The translations under genes and the position numbers were made by a program. This document shows, piece by piece, positions 17,526 through 26,428 of a stretch of DNA of 64,000 nt (the stretch's first letter is position 1; every line of letters starts with the position of its first letter). The notes under the pieces are model-generated. The model worked only from the letters and a program-made list of their open reading frames with translations, did no database searches and was not told where the DNA came from. Source of the DNA: Synechocystis sp. PCC 7509 (lineage in GTDB: Bacteria; Cyanobacteriota; Cyanobacteriia; Cyanobacteriales; Chroococcidiopsidaceae); assembly GCF_000332075.2 (NCBI RefSeq), contig NZ_ALVU02000002.1:124001-188000 (forward strand), in the 5' to 3' direction.

Positions 17526-18707
17526 ATGCCTGAGCTTAAAACAATGGAAAGGCAAATCGTTTTAGTCTTAACTTTAGATCCTGGGTCATCGCTAACAAAG
17601 ATCGTGTATCAGATTGTTTACAATTGTTGGGAAAAATCTGAGCCAAAGATTTTGTTGATGGAACCCCAGGTAATAGAAGTAAGCCAAGAGTTGATTGAGG
17701 CATACGAGGCGCAAAGGTTGACCAGCGCCGACCCAGAAAACGAGGCTTGGATAGAGTGTGAGGGGGAGTTTTATGCGGTGGGGTTCTTAGCCCAGAAACA
17801 ATTTTACGCTCATGCCGGACTTAATGAGTTGAAGTACGAAAGAGCAGTATTAAAGTTGATGGCAGCCGTAGGAGCGATCGCAGAGCGTGAGGGTTTACCA
17901 GACTCTTTTTCTGTGGCGTTAGCCTCACTATTGCCTTACAAAGAATGGCGGGACTGTGAAAAGTTTGAGCGCTCGGCTACCAACGCCTTATCTAACTTCT
18001 GCTTTCGTGGCAAGGCATTCTCATTGCCATTACAGGTGTTTGAATGCAAACCTGAAGGTGCGGGACTGGTATTGACACGTGGGAGAAAGTTAGGGTTAGC
18101 AACCAAAGAGCGGGTAATCTTAGTGCTGATGATGGGCTACCGAGATGTATCTTTTCTACTATTTGAACGTGGCAAGATTGTTGATGGTGGCACGTCACCA
18201 AAACATTACGGGTTAGTGTTGTTAGTTGAGAGGGTACAACAACGTACATCTGGGCAGGATAGCGAACCATTGCTTCGAGCCATCCATCGGGCGGCAATGG
18301 CTAAAAAGCCAGGGAAGGACAAACAAAAGCTGTTTCAAGAGCTAGTGCGGAGTAAAAAGCCACAACATCAAGCTGAAGAAATTGCCCAAATTATGGAGGC
18401 GGTGAGAATTTCCCGCCTTGAGTATTGGAGCATTCTGTCTGGATGGCTAAAGAGTATAATTCCCACAGGTGTTGATGAAGTAGTTATTGGCGGCGGAACG
18501 GCGGAGTGTTTTCGCTCTGAACTCAAGTCTCACTTTGCGACTATTGATATTTCCTGGGCAGCAGAATTAGAGGAGGATGTGAGACTAGCATTCAACCTCT
18601 CACCAGAAAAAGATACTTTGTGTTTGCGACTAGCAGATGTCTATGGATTATCTCGTTCTCTCCTTAAAAAAATAGAAGGCGGTGTTGGTCTTGTCAGAAA
18701 AATTTGA
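17526..18707 (+). CDS. ParM/StbA-like actin-fold plasmid segregation protein
   Basis: A 393-residue protein of the actin/Hsp70 ATPase fold. It has the phosphate-1 motif LTLDPGSSLTKIVY (~15-28), a phosphate-2-like segment (LVLMMGYRDVSFLLFERGKIVDGG), and the adenosine motif EVVIGGGTAECF (~320). This fits ParM/Alp7-type filament proteins that push plasmid copies apart. The ATG has a GAGGAA-type ribosome binding site. The upstream 10-bp repeats look like its centromere-operator, which would make the operon self-regulated. The next gene overlaps its 3' end. Homology to ParM is inferred from motifs; chromosomal MreB/DnaK are excluded by length and divergence. Confidence 0.75.
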   Translation: MPELKTMERQIVLVLTLDPGSSLTKIVYQIVYNCWEKSEPKILLMEPQVIEVSQELIEAYEAQRLTSADPENEAWIECEGEFYAVGFLAQKQFYAHAGLNELKYERAVLKLMAAVGAIAEREGLPDSFSVALASLLPYKEWRDCEKFERSATNALSNFCFRGKAFSLPLQVFECKPEGAGLVLTRGRKLGLATKERVILVLMMGYRDVSFLLFERGKIVDGGTSPKHYGLVLLVERVQQRTSGQDSEPLLRAIHRAAMAKKPGKDKQKLFQELVRSKKPQHQAEEIAQIMEAVRISRLEYWSILSGWLKSIIPTGVDEVVIGGGTAECFRSELKSHFATIDISWAAELEEDVRLAFNLSPEKDTLCLRLADVYGLSRSLLKKIEGGVGLVRKI

Positions 18708-19080
18708 GATCCGTTTTAGTATTCAGGCGGAACCAGGTAGCCCAGAATTTGAACTACTGCGCTATTTAAAAAATTCCGCTCAGACGCTCTACCCACTTAG
18801 AGATATGGCAATGACGGCGCTGATAAGTCATTGGCTACCACTGGTTTATAGAGATAGCAAAAAAGCAACACCACAAAAATTACACCAAGTCATTCGTGAT
18901 TGTAGTAACCGACTGATGTTGCAGCTACAGTATTTTCGAGAAATGGATGAAATGGCACAAGAGCAAAATCAACTTAGAGATAGTACCTCAAACGGTCAAT
19001 ACCCCGCGCAAATTGAGCCATCTCCTCCGGCTGTAGAAGATGAAACCCAATACGATCCTGACGATTTATTCAATAATTAG
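18682..19080 (+). CDS. Candidate ParR-like adaptor of the partition operon
   Basis: A 132-residue protein that overlaps the end of the ParM-like gene by 26 bases from GTG 18682 (TTG 18691 is an alternative start). It begins with a beta-strand-like segment (KFEIRFSIQ), followed by helices (LLRYLKNSAQTLYPLRDMAMTALISHWL) and a polar acidic tail ending DPDDLFNN. Size, position after parM and a strand-helix-helix pattern would suit a ribbon-helix-helix ParR that binds the upstream repeats. Sequence similarity to known ParR was not evident by eye. Confidence 0.5.
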   Translation: MLVLSEKFEIRFSIQAEPGSPEFELLRYLKNSAQTLYPLRDMAMTALISHWLPLVYRDSKKATPQKLHQVIRDCSNRLMLQLQYFREMDEMAQEQNQLRDSTSNGQYPAQIEPSPPAVEDETQYDPDDLFNN

Positions 19081-19090
19081 CAGGCACGAT

Positions 19091-19474
19091 ATGTCCCAGA
19101 GTTTAGAAAATATCTCAAATCTTTTGCACGAATCGCCATCATTATTCCTGTTGTCTGCCTTTAGACTAGATGCAGGTAAAATCACCATATTGTTTAGTTC
19201 AGTATTAGCAGCAAGAGAAGTGGCTTATATGTTGCGCGGTGATTGGGATGGTGTCAATGCTGTCACTATCTACCAGCCGGATGCGGTAGCAGTACAGAAT
19301 ACTTTGGCTTTACTGAAATTAGAACTAGGGCAAGAGGAAGTTAATTACTGTTATGCCGGAGAGGATTGTTCAGTATTGGTACTTCCTCCTCTCCAAATTT
19401 TCTCTACAGCCCGTAGTGGTAAGTCGGTATTGATGGCTGAATTTCTAATGCAATTTTCAGGTTATAAGGCATAG
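19091..19474 (+). CDS. Hypothetical protein in the partition operon
   Basis: A 127-residue protein if started at ATG 19091 (MSQSLENISNLL); an upstream in-frame ATG at 19040 would overlap the previous gene and is less likely. It has hydrophobic strands (LFLLSAFRLDAGKITILFSS) and a C-terminal STARSGKSVLMAEF segment that looks like a P-loop but comes too late in the protein to be a normal Walker A. Not recognised. It is closely packed downstream of the ParM-like operon and may act in plasmid maintenance. Confidence 0.5.
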   Translation: MSQSLENISNLLHESPSLFLLSAFRLDAGKITILFSSVLAAREVAYMLRGDWDGVNAVTIYQPDAVAVQNTLALLKLELGQEEVNYCYAGEDCSVLVLPPLQIFSTARSGKSVLMAEFLMQFSGYKA

Positions 19475-19546
19475 AAGCTTGAGTAAAACTTTTGCTCTTT
19501 AAGTTCATTAAATTGACTACTGTTTCACTAATCCAAGGAATCAATC

Positions 19547-20296
19547 ATGTACCAAAAACACGAACTATTTGCCGAATTGTCTTCTGTTGACATTGCCGAA
19601 ACACTCAAAGCCTGCGCTCTAGAGCAAAAAGATGAATATATGGAAGACGAAGCTGACCGCTTTCGCGAATGTCGTGCGCTAATTGAGCAAGGCAAAACAT
19701 ACAAGCAGACAGCAGCACAGTTTCGTAAGCAGGACAAACTAAAGGAATCTGGCGATGCCCAAGCGGATACCAACATACTAGAAATGTCTGAACTATTAAC
19801 CCTATCTAGCGAACAGGTGGGGACGCGGATTTCTCTAATTGAGGCGGGAAAAATTCTGTCAGCCTGCGATTTATCGGATAAAGAGCAGTATGATTCCCAA
19901 GAATGCGATCGCTTCCTGGAGGCGTGTACCTTAGTCAAACAACAAAACAAGACTTATGAAGAAGTAGCAGCACATTTTGGGATTGCTCAACAGAGCAAGT
20001 CTAACGCTCATGGTATGTTGCTTGATGAAGTCAGACAATTGCTCAGTCAACCTGCTTTTAGCCAAGCAGAACAAATCCGCGAAGCATTGCCTCAGATGGC
20101 AATCGAACAACTAGAGGAAATCAAAGCATTGTTCTGGCAAATGACCGCTCAAAGATTGCGACAGTATGTTGACTCTGGGCAACTAGAAGCAGAGATTCGC
20201 CAAGCATCTAAGAGCGTACTAGCGACTTCTTCGGGAAACTCACTGGGGCTGTTGAATCCAAGCAGCAGCCCGAATCAGAAGCGTTTGCCTGGTTAA
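19547..20296 (+). CDS. Protein with two MerR-like/HTH repeats
   Basis: A 249-residue acidic protein with an AAGGAA ribosome binding site. It contains an internal duplication: residues ~13-62 (FRECRALIEQGKTYKQTAAQF) and ~100-148 (FLEACTLVKQQNKTYEEVAAHF), each a small helical unit reminiscent of MerR-type HTH. The last ~30 residues (SVLATSSGNSLGLLNPSSS) are low-complexity and lie over a region where another frame carries more protein-like sequence continuing into the next ORF. The original gene may therefore have continued in that frame. A DNA-binding role is plausible but unproved. Confidence 0.6.
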   Translation: MYQKHELFAELSSVDIAETLKACALEQKDEYMEDEADRFRECRALIEQGKTYKQTAAQFRKQDKLKESGDAQADTNILEMSELLTLSSEQVGTRISLIEAGKILSACDLSDKEQYDSQECDRFLEACTLVKQQNKTYEEVAAHFGIAQQSKSNAHGMLLDEVRQLLSQPAFSQAEQIREALPQMAIEQLEEIKALFWQMTAQRLRQYVDSGQLEAEIRQASKSVLATSSGNSLGLLNPSSSPNQKRLPG

Positions 20297-20685
20297 TTGA
20301 CGAGTGTATCCAACAGCGCATCACCGTTATTTCAACCACAGATCGGCAGCTAATTGAGTTAAACAACTATAAGTTGCGGGAACATGCCAAAGCGATCGCC
20401 CAAGAACAACGTTTGGACAAAGCCAGGATGGAGCGGTGGCAAATGTGGCTGAAGTGGACGGTTGGTAACTTACACAAAGCATCCAACCGGACTACGTTCT
20501 TTTATTTTGTGTGGACACCGTTGGTAGTTTTCTATTGTGCGATCGCATTTATGGGGATGCCCGTTGCTGTCGCTTGCCCCAAGGCGAACGGTGTCTGCCA
20601 TAATCTGCGGGTAATGGCTTTAGAAACAAGGAAGACTGTACTGTTGCCGCAGGTGTGGGTGGATAAACTAAAGAGGAAACAGTAA
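20212..20685 (+). CDS. Membrane-anchored protein, possibly the frameshifted continuation of the previous gene
   Basis: From a stop at 20209-20211 this frame is open to 20685 with protein-like sequence (FFGKLTGAV, EAFAWLIDECIQQRITVIST), but it has no ATG, GTG or TTG before TTG 20374. One hydrophobic segment is present (FFYFVWTPLVVFYCAIAFMGM). It overlaps the 3' end of the upstream gene in another frame. Either translation begins at 20374 (103 residues), or the two ORFs were one protein of about 390 residues now split by a frame change near 20212-20230. The stop codon overlaps a following ATG (TAATG). Confidence 0.45.
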   Translation, partial: ERTSDFFGKLTGAVESKQQPESEAFAWLIDECIQQRITVISTTDRQLIELNNYKLREHAKAIAQEQRLDKARMERWQMWLKWTVGNLHKASNRTTFFYFVWTPLVVFYCAIAFMGMPVAVACPKANGVCHNLRVMALETRKTVLLPQVWVDKLKRKQ

Positions 20686-20726
20686 TGGAGAAATTACCAA
20701 AGTTTTTGAAGCCTTATAGAAGATGA
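20685..20726 (+). pseudogene. Truncated start of a lost operon gene
   Basis: An ATG overlapping the previous stop (TAATG) with an AAGAGGAAA ribosome binding site opens a 13-codon ORF, MEKLPKFLKPYRR. The initiation context is as good as that of real genes nearby, but it ends at once. It is probably the 5' end of a partition-operon gene cut off when the defence island beginning here was inserted. The 200 bases that follow hold only a possible CBASS promoter region. Confidence 0.4.
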
Positions 20727-20927
20727 ACACAAAAGTCTTACTATCTTTACGCAATCGCTGGACATAATAGATAAAATTATAGTCTGTCGTTTACGTCAAA
20801 ATTAAGCATTGACTCACAAAAAATACGCTAATTCAGAAAAAACTCAAATTACTGATTCAATTTCTTAAAAGTTGGGAATAATAGATAATGCACCAATTGA
20901 CTTTGTAAAAAGGTAGTGGAATCCAGT

Positions 20928-22475
20928 ATGGCAAGAGCGATTGCCGCTCGTATACAAGGTGATGATTATCAAGCTCGGTGGTTTTGGGTTCAGGTCTGTC
21001 GCCTGTTTGCCGAACGAACAAGAGTAGTACGCGTAGCATATGAAGAAAGCAACGTAAAATCCTTTGATGATGTCGTTACCTATTTCGGCAATAATGCGTC
21101 TGAGGATGAAGATAACTTGCTTCAAGCTGAATACTACCAAGTAAAGTTCCACGTTACATCAGCAGGATCTATTACCTGGCAAGGGCTGATGGACCCTAGC
21201 TTTATTAATGCAACATCAGTTTCTATACTTCAGCGCCTTAAGAATGCCCAAGAGCAATACGCTCCTAGTGGAACTGAGGCTCATATTATCCTTTATTCTC
21301 CTTGGCAAATCCATCCTGAAGACCTTTTGGCACAAGTCCATTCTCAAACAGATGGCAGGCTAGATTGGTATAGGTTAGCTAAAGGTGGCGAAAAATCGCA
21401 ATTAGGCAAGCTTCGTAGCGCTTGGCGAAAACATTTAGGGATCGAAACAGACGAACAGCTTCGAGTAGTTCTTTGTCCTTTACGCATCCACCAAGGTCCA
21501 ACTCTAAATGAGTTGGGTAATAAGCTAAACGATAAACTATATCGAGCTGGACTTAAACCTGTTGACGAGGGATGTCAGTGCCATCCCTACGATGACTTAG
21601 CACGCAAGTTTATTCAAACTGGAAGAACCCAATTTACACGCTCAGAGATAGAGGTGATTTGTAAACGGGAGAAGCTTTGGATGGGGTACTCTATTCCTGA
21701 ACCAGATACTTACCGTGTAGGTATTCGTAGTTTCCTCCAGTGGGCAGAAAACTTGGAAGACGAAACTGATGTCATGCTTGACTTACTGCATTGGTTTAAC
21801 GGACGATATATTAAGTCTCCTGAACTCTGGCAGAAGCAAATATATCCAGAAATAAAGAGCTTTTTATCTACAAATTTACGTCCTAATCAACGCTGCCTTA
21901 TCCATTTTCATACCCATGCGTCGATTGTCTTCGCAGCAGGTTATTGCCTTAACTCTAAATCTGGGGTTGACGTAGCAGTTGTTCAATCTACTACTTCCGG
22001 ACGAGAAATCTGGAGATTATCTGCAAAACCCAAGCATGAGTATTACCCAACTTGGCATTTTGCTGAGAAGCTAATTTCGGACGAAGGCGTAGATATAGCT
22101 CTAACTATATCTGCGACCCATGATGTTCTATCAGATGTCGAAGACTACATCACTCAATCAAAGCTCATATTTCACCGCATTATTTCCTGCTCACTTTGTG
22201 CTGGAGCTAGCCAACAGGCTGTACTAAATGCCGATCATGCCAAACTACTTGCTACCCATCTGTCAAACCACCTTAAAAGCGCTCGTACTACTGCCGAACG
22301 TAAAGCGAAGCTACACATTTTTGCTGCTGCTCCTAATGCATTAGTCTTTTCGGTCGGTCAACTTGCTCAAAGCTTCGGCTCGTGCGTCTTCTACGAATAC
22401 GACTTTGACAGAAGTAATCCTGGTGAGTATCAACCCACTTTGAGTTTTCCGTTTCCAATTTTACACGAACATTAA
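20928..22475 (+). CDS. cap4: CBASS effector Cap4-like: DNA endonuclease fused to SAVED sensor
   Basis: A 515-residue CBASS effector that degrades DNA when a cyclic oligonucleotide binds it. The N-terminal ~200 residues match the Cap4/DUF4297 nuclease: acidic D47-D48 (SFDDVV) and the QVK core Q71-V-K73. The C-terminal ~200 residues are a SAVED domain: CLIHFHTHASIVFAAGYCL, LTISATHDVLSDV, and HIFAAAPNALVFSVGQ near the end. ATG 20928 is preferred; GTG 20916 is in frame, but the AAAGGTAG site is too close to it. It leads a four-gene operon with CD-NTase, Cap2 and Cap3. Mechanism is from the known family; specificity for a given cyclic nucleotide cannot be read. Confidence 0.85.
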   Translation: MARAIAARIQGDDYQARWFWVQVCRLFAERTRVVRVAYEESNVKSFDDVVTYFGNNASEDEDNLLQAEYYQVKFHVTSAGSITWQGLMDPSFINATSVSILQRLKNAQEQYAPSGTEAHIILYSPWQIHPEDLLAQVHSQTDGRLDWYRLAKGGEKSQLGKLRSAWRKHLGIETDEQLRVVLCPLRIHQGPTLNELGNKLNDKLYRAGLKPVDEGCQCHPYDDLARKFIQTGRTQFTRSEIEVICKREKLWMGYSIPEPDTYRVGIRSFLQWAENLEDETDVMLDLLHWFNGRYIKSPELWQKQIYPEIKSFLSTNLRPNQRCLIHFHTHASIVFAAGYCLNSKSGVDVAVVQSTTSGREIWRLSAKPKHEYYPTWHFAEKLISDEGVDIALTISATHDVLSDVEDYITQSKLIFHRIISCSLCAGASQQAVLNADHAKLLATHLSNHLKSARTTAERKAKLHIFAAAPNALVFSVGQLAQSFGSCVFYEYDFDRSNPGEYQPTLSFPFPILHEH

Positions 22476-22506
22476 TAACCAAGTTAAATTTTTAAGTAAA
22501 GTAAAT

Positions 22507-23661
22507 ATGGAACTGCCTAGCTATTTTATCGACTTTCTGTCCAACATTCGTCCTACTGACAATCAAGTTGATGACTACATTCGCGGTCACAGAACCTTAA
22601 GCAAAAATCTTTTGGCAGATCCACTGCTTGCACCTATTATTGTGGCGATTATTCTCCAAGGAAGTTATCGCCGCGCTACAGCTGTGAAACCAAAATCAGG
22701 TAAACGAGCTGATGTCGATGTCATTGTAGTAACAAAGCTTAACCAACAAGACTATCTGAATCCAGAAAGCGCGTTCAACCCATTTATTCCCTTCCTCAAC
22801 AAATATTATCAAGACAAGTTCGAATTACAGGGTCGCTCTGTTGGAATTACGCTATCCTACGTAGATCTTGACTTAGTAATTACTTCAGCACCATCAGAAA
22901 GTGAAATTGGCATACTTAAATCTGACAGTGTCATTTCCCAGGATACTCCTGAAAATGTTAACGATTGGCGCTTAGTGCCATCGTGGATATCTTTAGAAAG
23001 TCGATCGACCATGCCTACTCAGTTGATGCAGTCTCGATTGAATAATGCAAAGAAAGAAGCTGAATGGAAACTTTCACCACTCTATATTCCAGACCGAGAT
23101 GCTAAAGTTTGGGTTCCTACACACCCCTTAGCCCAAATCCAATGGACATGGGACAAAAATCGCTTGTGTAATGGACATTATATAAATGTCGTGAAAGCCC
23201 TCAAGTGGTGGCGGAGAGTAAACCATCTGACACCAAAATACCCAAAAGGATATCCTGTTGAGCATCTAATCGGGCAGTGTTGTCCTGATGGAATTTGCTC
23301 AGTAGCAGAGGGTGTAACGAAAACCTTAGAGAAAATTGCAAGTAGCTATAAGGTGTATGCCGCATCAAAGACTGCACCAGACCTGCGAGATCATAGCGTA
23401 CCTACACATAATGTATTCAAACGGGTATCAGGGGAAGACTTTGCAGAATTCCACAACCAGGTATGCACTGCTGCGAAGGTAGCTCGCGACGCAATTGATG
23501 CGGATACTGTGTATGAGAGCGCTGAGAATTGGCGCATACTCTTCGGTCAGGAATTTCCAAAAGCACCAAATGATAATAGTGGTCGTACCCTTGGTCCAAA
23601 TCCTGGCGGATTTACTCAACGGAGTAATATATCTATCCTTGGTGGAGGAAGGTTTGCATAG
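22507..23661 (+). CDS. CD-NTase, the cyclic oligonucleotide synthase of CBASS
   Basis: A 384-residue cGAS/DncV-like nucleotidyltransferase. The catalytic core shows GS at 52-53 (LQGSYRRAT), the DxD at 69-71 (ADVDVIVV), and the third carboxylate in YVDLDLVI (~120-122). It makes the signal that activates the Cap4-like protein when phage infection is sensed. Its C-terminus ends in GGGRFA, a glycine-containing tail of the sort that Cap2 joins to targets in type II CBASS. It begins 31 bases after the effector, and its stop overlaps the cap2 GTG (TAGTG). The clade (C or D are usual with Cap4) would need a phylogeny. Confidence 0.9.
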   Translation: MELPSYFIDFLSNIRPTDNQVDDYIRGHRTLSKNLLADPLLAPIIVAIILQGSYRRATAVKPKSGKRADVDVIVVTKLNQQDYLNPESAFNPFIPFLNKYYQDKFELQGRSVGITLSYVDLDLVITSAPSESEIGILKSDSVISQDTPENVNDWRLVPSWISLESRSTMPTQLMQSRLNNAKKEAEWKLSPLYIPDRDAKVWVPTHPLAQIQWTWDKNRLCNGHYINVVKALKWWRRVNHLTPKYPKGYPVEHLIGQCCPDGICSVAEGVTKTLEKIASSYKVYAASKTAPDLRDHSVPTHNVFKRVSGEDFAEFHNQVCTAAKVARDAIDADTVYESAENWRILFGQEFPKAPNDNSGRTLGPNPGGFTQRSNISILGGGRFA

Positions 23662-25490
23662 TGCGCGCTAAAAAAACACCTTCAGAAGCACTGCTTGTTG
23701 CTCGTAGATCGTTAGAGGGTATGTCATCGGTTTTACTTCTACAAGACTGGACATGGAGTGAACAAGTAAAAGAATGGGTACTTCACTGTAGGCTATCTCT
23801 GGATATCTCAAAAGAAGGGTTAGTACCTATATCAACAGATTGGTACGTTCTTGTTACTCCACAGTATCCTTGGGGAGACATTAAATTTTACCCAGCTAAA
23901 CAAAAAGGACTGACTCAGACTTTTCCTCACCAAAACTTTAACAGCTATGGCGATGAGCAACTACCTTGGCGCGATGGTAAATTATGTTTGATTACTGATA
24001 TTGGGGCTGTGGGTCGTCAAAGATATGACATTGAGCCTTACGATGTAAATACGAGGCTGTACTGGCATTTCCAGCGCGCAGTTAACTGGTTAATTGCAGC
24101 CTCAGAAGATAACCTTGCTGCTCCCTATGAACACTTTGAGCTTCCTCATTTTCCCTTAACTTCTCTGACTACAGTTACTTTTTCTGAAGGAGATGAATCG
24201 TTTGTCCAGTGGGAAAATATTTCCGCTCGAGCAGGTCTAGTTGAGCTAGTACCATTTAGTAGAACAACCAATCTGTTTTTCGTCAAATCCTTTCAATCAA
24301 TGGATGGTAGAGAGTTACTCACCCCGACTTGGGGAAAAGGAATGACTGATGCAAGCGCTGCACCAATAAGGGGAATATGGTTACGATTGAAAAATATCCC
24401 TATTGTTTCACCATGGCAAGCTCCATCAACTTGGAAAGAATTACGGGTAGCTTGTCGCAGCCAAGGAATAGATCTGGACGATTTATTAAAACCAGCACTA
24501 AAGACTATAAGGGATAAAAAAAAGCATATTGTTCTTATCGGCTTCCCTATCCCCAGTCTAGTAAATGGACTATCCCAGCAAATTCATTGGCAAGCATTGT
24601 TATTGCCTGTTTTATCTCAGGGGACGAAGACAGCTAAGGGATTTAGAACTAATGAGGAGGGTTATTGGCGGCGAGACTATACGAATACTTTTTGTGGAAA
24701 AAATATCTTATCATGGATAGTATCAGAAAACTGGCACGTTGAGCAAATCACTACTCGTGGCAAGCTTCCCAAAGCCTTAACTGCCCAAAAAATTTTATTA
24801 CTGGGAGCTGGTGCAGTTGGTTCATCTATAGCTGAACTTTTATGTCGAGGCAATGTACACGATATTACCATCGTTGATCCAGATATATTAGAAGTAGGTA
24901 ACCTTACCCGCAATTCCCTAGATCTACAGACAATCAAAATGTCCAAAGCCTATGGAATGGCTTATCGACTCAATCTTATCTCTCCCCATGCTGCTGTTGA
25001 AGCCATTTCTGCGGCTTTTCCGGTTGTTAAAGAAGCAGAAGAATTGCAAATTCAAAAGTGCAACATTGTTGTTGACTGTACGGGAAGTGATGCTGTGCTG
25101 CACAACCTGGAAAGTTTTCCTTGGAGCAACGACAAAATTTTCTTCTCTATTTCAATAGGATTAGGTGGCAAGCGTCTTTTTTGCTTTTCTGCCTACGGTA
25201 GTAGCTTTCCTCACACTAGCTTCCGCAACATGATAAATCCTTGGCTAGGTAAAGAACTCCAGGAATATGATGATCAGGAATTACCTAGAGAAGGTATTGG
25301 ATGTTGGCATCCAGTTTTTCCAGCACGAGCTGATGATATATGGATGATGGCATCAACAGCAGTAAAGCATATAGAATCTTTGCTTAAATCGCCAATCAAA
25401 TCTCCTGATTTAGCTGTTTTTGAGCAAGTTTATGAAAACAGTAGTTTTGTAGGCATTCATCAAGTGTATACTGAGGTAGGAAATGGCTGA
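23661..25490 (+). CDS. cap2: Cap2: fused E2-E1 ubiquitin-like transferase of type II CBASS
   Basis: A 609-residue protein that primes the CD-NTase by attaching its C-terminus to a target. The N-terminal half is E2-like with the probable catalytic cysteine C109 (GKLCLITD). The C-terminal half is an E1/ThiF adenylation domain with nucleotide motif KILLLGAGAVGSSIAELL and DPDILEVGNLTRNSL. The probable E1 active-site cysteine is C548 (EGIGCWHPVFPA). It starts at GTG, overlapping the CD-NTase stop by one base, and its end overlaps cap3 by eight bases, so the three genes are tightly coupled. Confidence 0.9.
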   Translation: MRAKKTPSEALLVARRSLEGMSSVLLLQDWTWSEQVKEWVLHCRLSLDISKEGLVPISTDWYVLVTPQYPWGDIKFYPAKQKGLTQTFPHQNFNSYGDEQLPWRDGKLCLITDIGAVGRQRYDIEPYDVNTRLYWHFQRAVNWLIAASEDNLAAPYEHFELPHFPLTSLTTVTFSEGDESFVQWENISARAGLVELVPFSRTTNLFFVKSFQSMDGRELLTPTWGKGMTDASAAPIRGIWLRLKNIPIVSPWQAPSTWKELRVACRSQGIDLDDLLKPALKTIRDKKKHIVLIGFPIPSLVNGLSQQIHWQALLLPVLSQGTKTAKGFRTNEEGYWRRDYTNTFCGKNILSWIVSENWHVEQITTRGKLPKALTAQKILLLGAGAVGSSIAELLCRGNVHDITIVDPDILEVGNLTRNSLDLQTIKMSKAYGMAYRLNLISPHAAVEAISAAFPVVKEAEELQIQKCNIVVDCTGSDAVLHNLESFPWSNDKIFFSISIGLGGKRLFCFSAYGSSFPHTSFRNMINPWLGKELQEYDDQELPREGIGCWHPVFPARADDIWMMASTAVKHIESLLKSPIKSPDLAVFEQVYENSSFVGIHQVYTEVGNG

Positions 25491-25965
25491 CCTAGAGTTT
25501 TGGTCGTTGGATAAAAAATTTGGAATTAGCATCGCTGAGAAAAGACTATCCCAACTTTTAAAAATGTGTGTCCATTCTGGCACTAATGAAACTGGGGGTA
25601 TTCTTGTGGGTTTCTATACGGAGTTGCACACCTGTGCTGTGGTAACAGCCATATCTAGCCCTCCCTCAGATTCCTCTAGCGGTAGCAACTGGTTTAATAG
25701 AGGGACACAAGGTCTCGAAGGATGGCTGCATCGGCTCTGGCATCGTGATAAGCACTATTATTTAGGTGAATGGCACTTTCATCCATATGCATCCCCTAAA
25801 GCCAGCCAGATAGACATTGAGCAAATGAATCAGATTGCTTCATCGCCTCTTTATCAATGCCCGGAGCCACTACTCTTGATTATCGGTGGTAGTTCGGTAA
25901 ACGAGTGGAATGCAAAAGCTTATGTATTTCTGCAAAACACAAAATTTATAGAGTTAGTAAGATAA
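25483..25965 (+). CDS. cap3: Cap3: JAB/JAMM isopeptidase of type II CBASS
   Basis: A 160-residue zinc protease that removes CD-NTase from its conjugates. The JAMM motif is intact: catalytic E36 (NETGGILVG), H98 and H100 in EWHFHP, then S108 and D111 in KASQID. It overlaps the cap2 end by eight bases (ATGGCTGA) and closes the CBASS operon. All four components keep their catalytic residues, so the operon looks functional. Confidence 0.9.
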   Translation: MADLEFWSLDKKFGISIAEKRLSQLLKMCVHSGTNETGGILVGFYTELHTCAVVTAISSPPSDSSSGSNWFNRGTQGLEGWLHRLWHRDKHYYLGEWHFHPYASPKASQIDIEQMNQIASSPLYQCPEPLLLIIGGSSVNEWNAKAYVFLQNTKFIELVR

Positions 25966-26010
25966 ATAACTGTTGTTGAACTACCGGAAGCGATCGCTAT
26001 CCTACGCAAA

Positions 26011-26361
26011 ATGAACCCTTAAGCTTTTGAAGAATTGCTATTAATGTGCTGTCGGGAACAAGGATGGAAAATCGAGCGTAACTTTTGCTATACGGGTGAC
26101 GGTAGTTTAGATGGGCGAGTGATAATCGCTGGAAGGCTTTATCTAATTCAAGCAAAGCGTTATCGCGGTTATATTAACCCTAAGCATATCCGTGACTTTT
26201 ACCAAGTTATCCAGGGGGAGGAAGCGCATGGAGGATTCTTTATCCATACGGGTAAAACTGGAGAATTAGCAAAGGAATTGCTGCGGGATTATCAGATAAG
26301 TTTACTCAGTGGTCAACGGTTGGTTAATTTTGTCTTGGGGCAGTCGCTGAAAATTATATAA
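26011..26361 (+). pseudogene. Mrr-like restriction endonuclease interrupted by an in-frame stop
   Basis: The frame reads MNP, stop (TAA 26020-26022), then AFEELLLMCCREQGWKIERN, continuing to GDGSLDGRV, LYLIQAKRYRGYI and a final SGQRLVNFVLG. The FEELL helix, the D-G-x-x-D and the QAKR strand are the Mrr/REase_like PD-(D/E)XK fold of methyl-specific or plasmid defence nucleases. Residues ahead of the stop (PEAIAILRKMNP) look like the natural N-terminus, so one base change (probably Tyr TAT/TAC to TAA) may have broken it. A TTG at 26035 could still start a 108-residue protein with the active site. It directly follows the CBASS operon. Confidence 0.55.
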
Positions 26362-26428
26362 ATCATCATAATGGTCTATGAAACAATAATAGTTAGTTGT
26401 TAATTTCTATGCTCTCAACTCTGTAAAT

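Noticed and set aside
19091-19474. ParA-type ATPase based on a GKS segment
   Set aside because: STARSGKSVLM is near the C-terminus and lacks the deviant Walker A and other ParA motifs.
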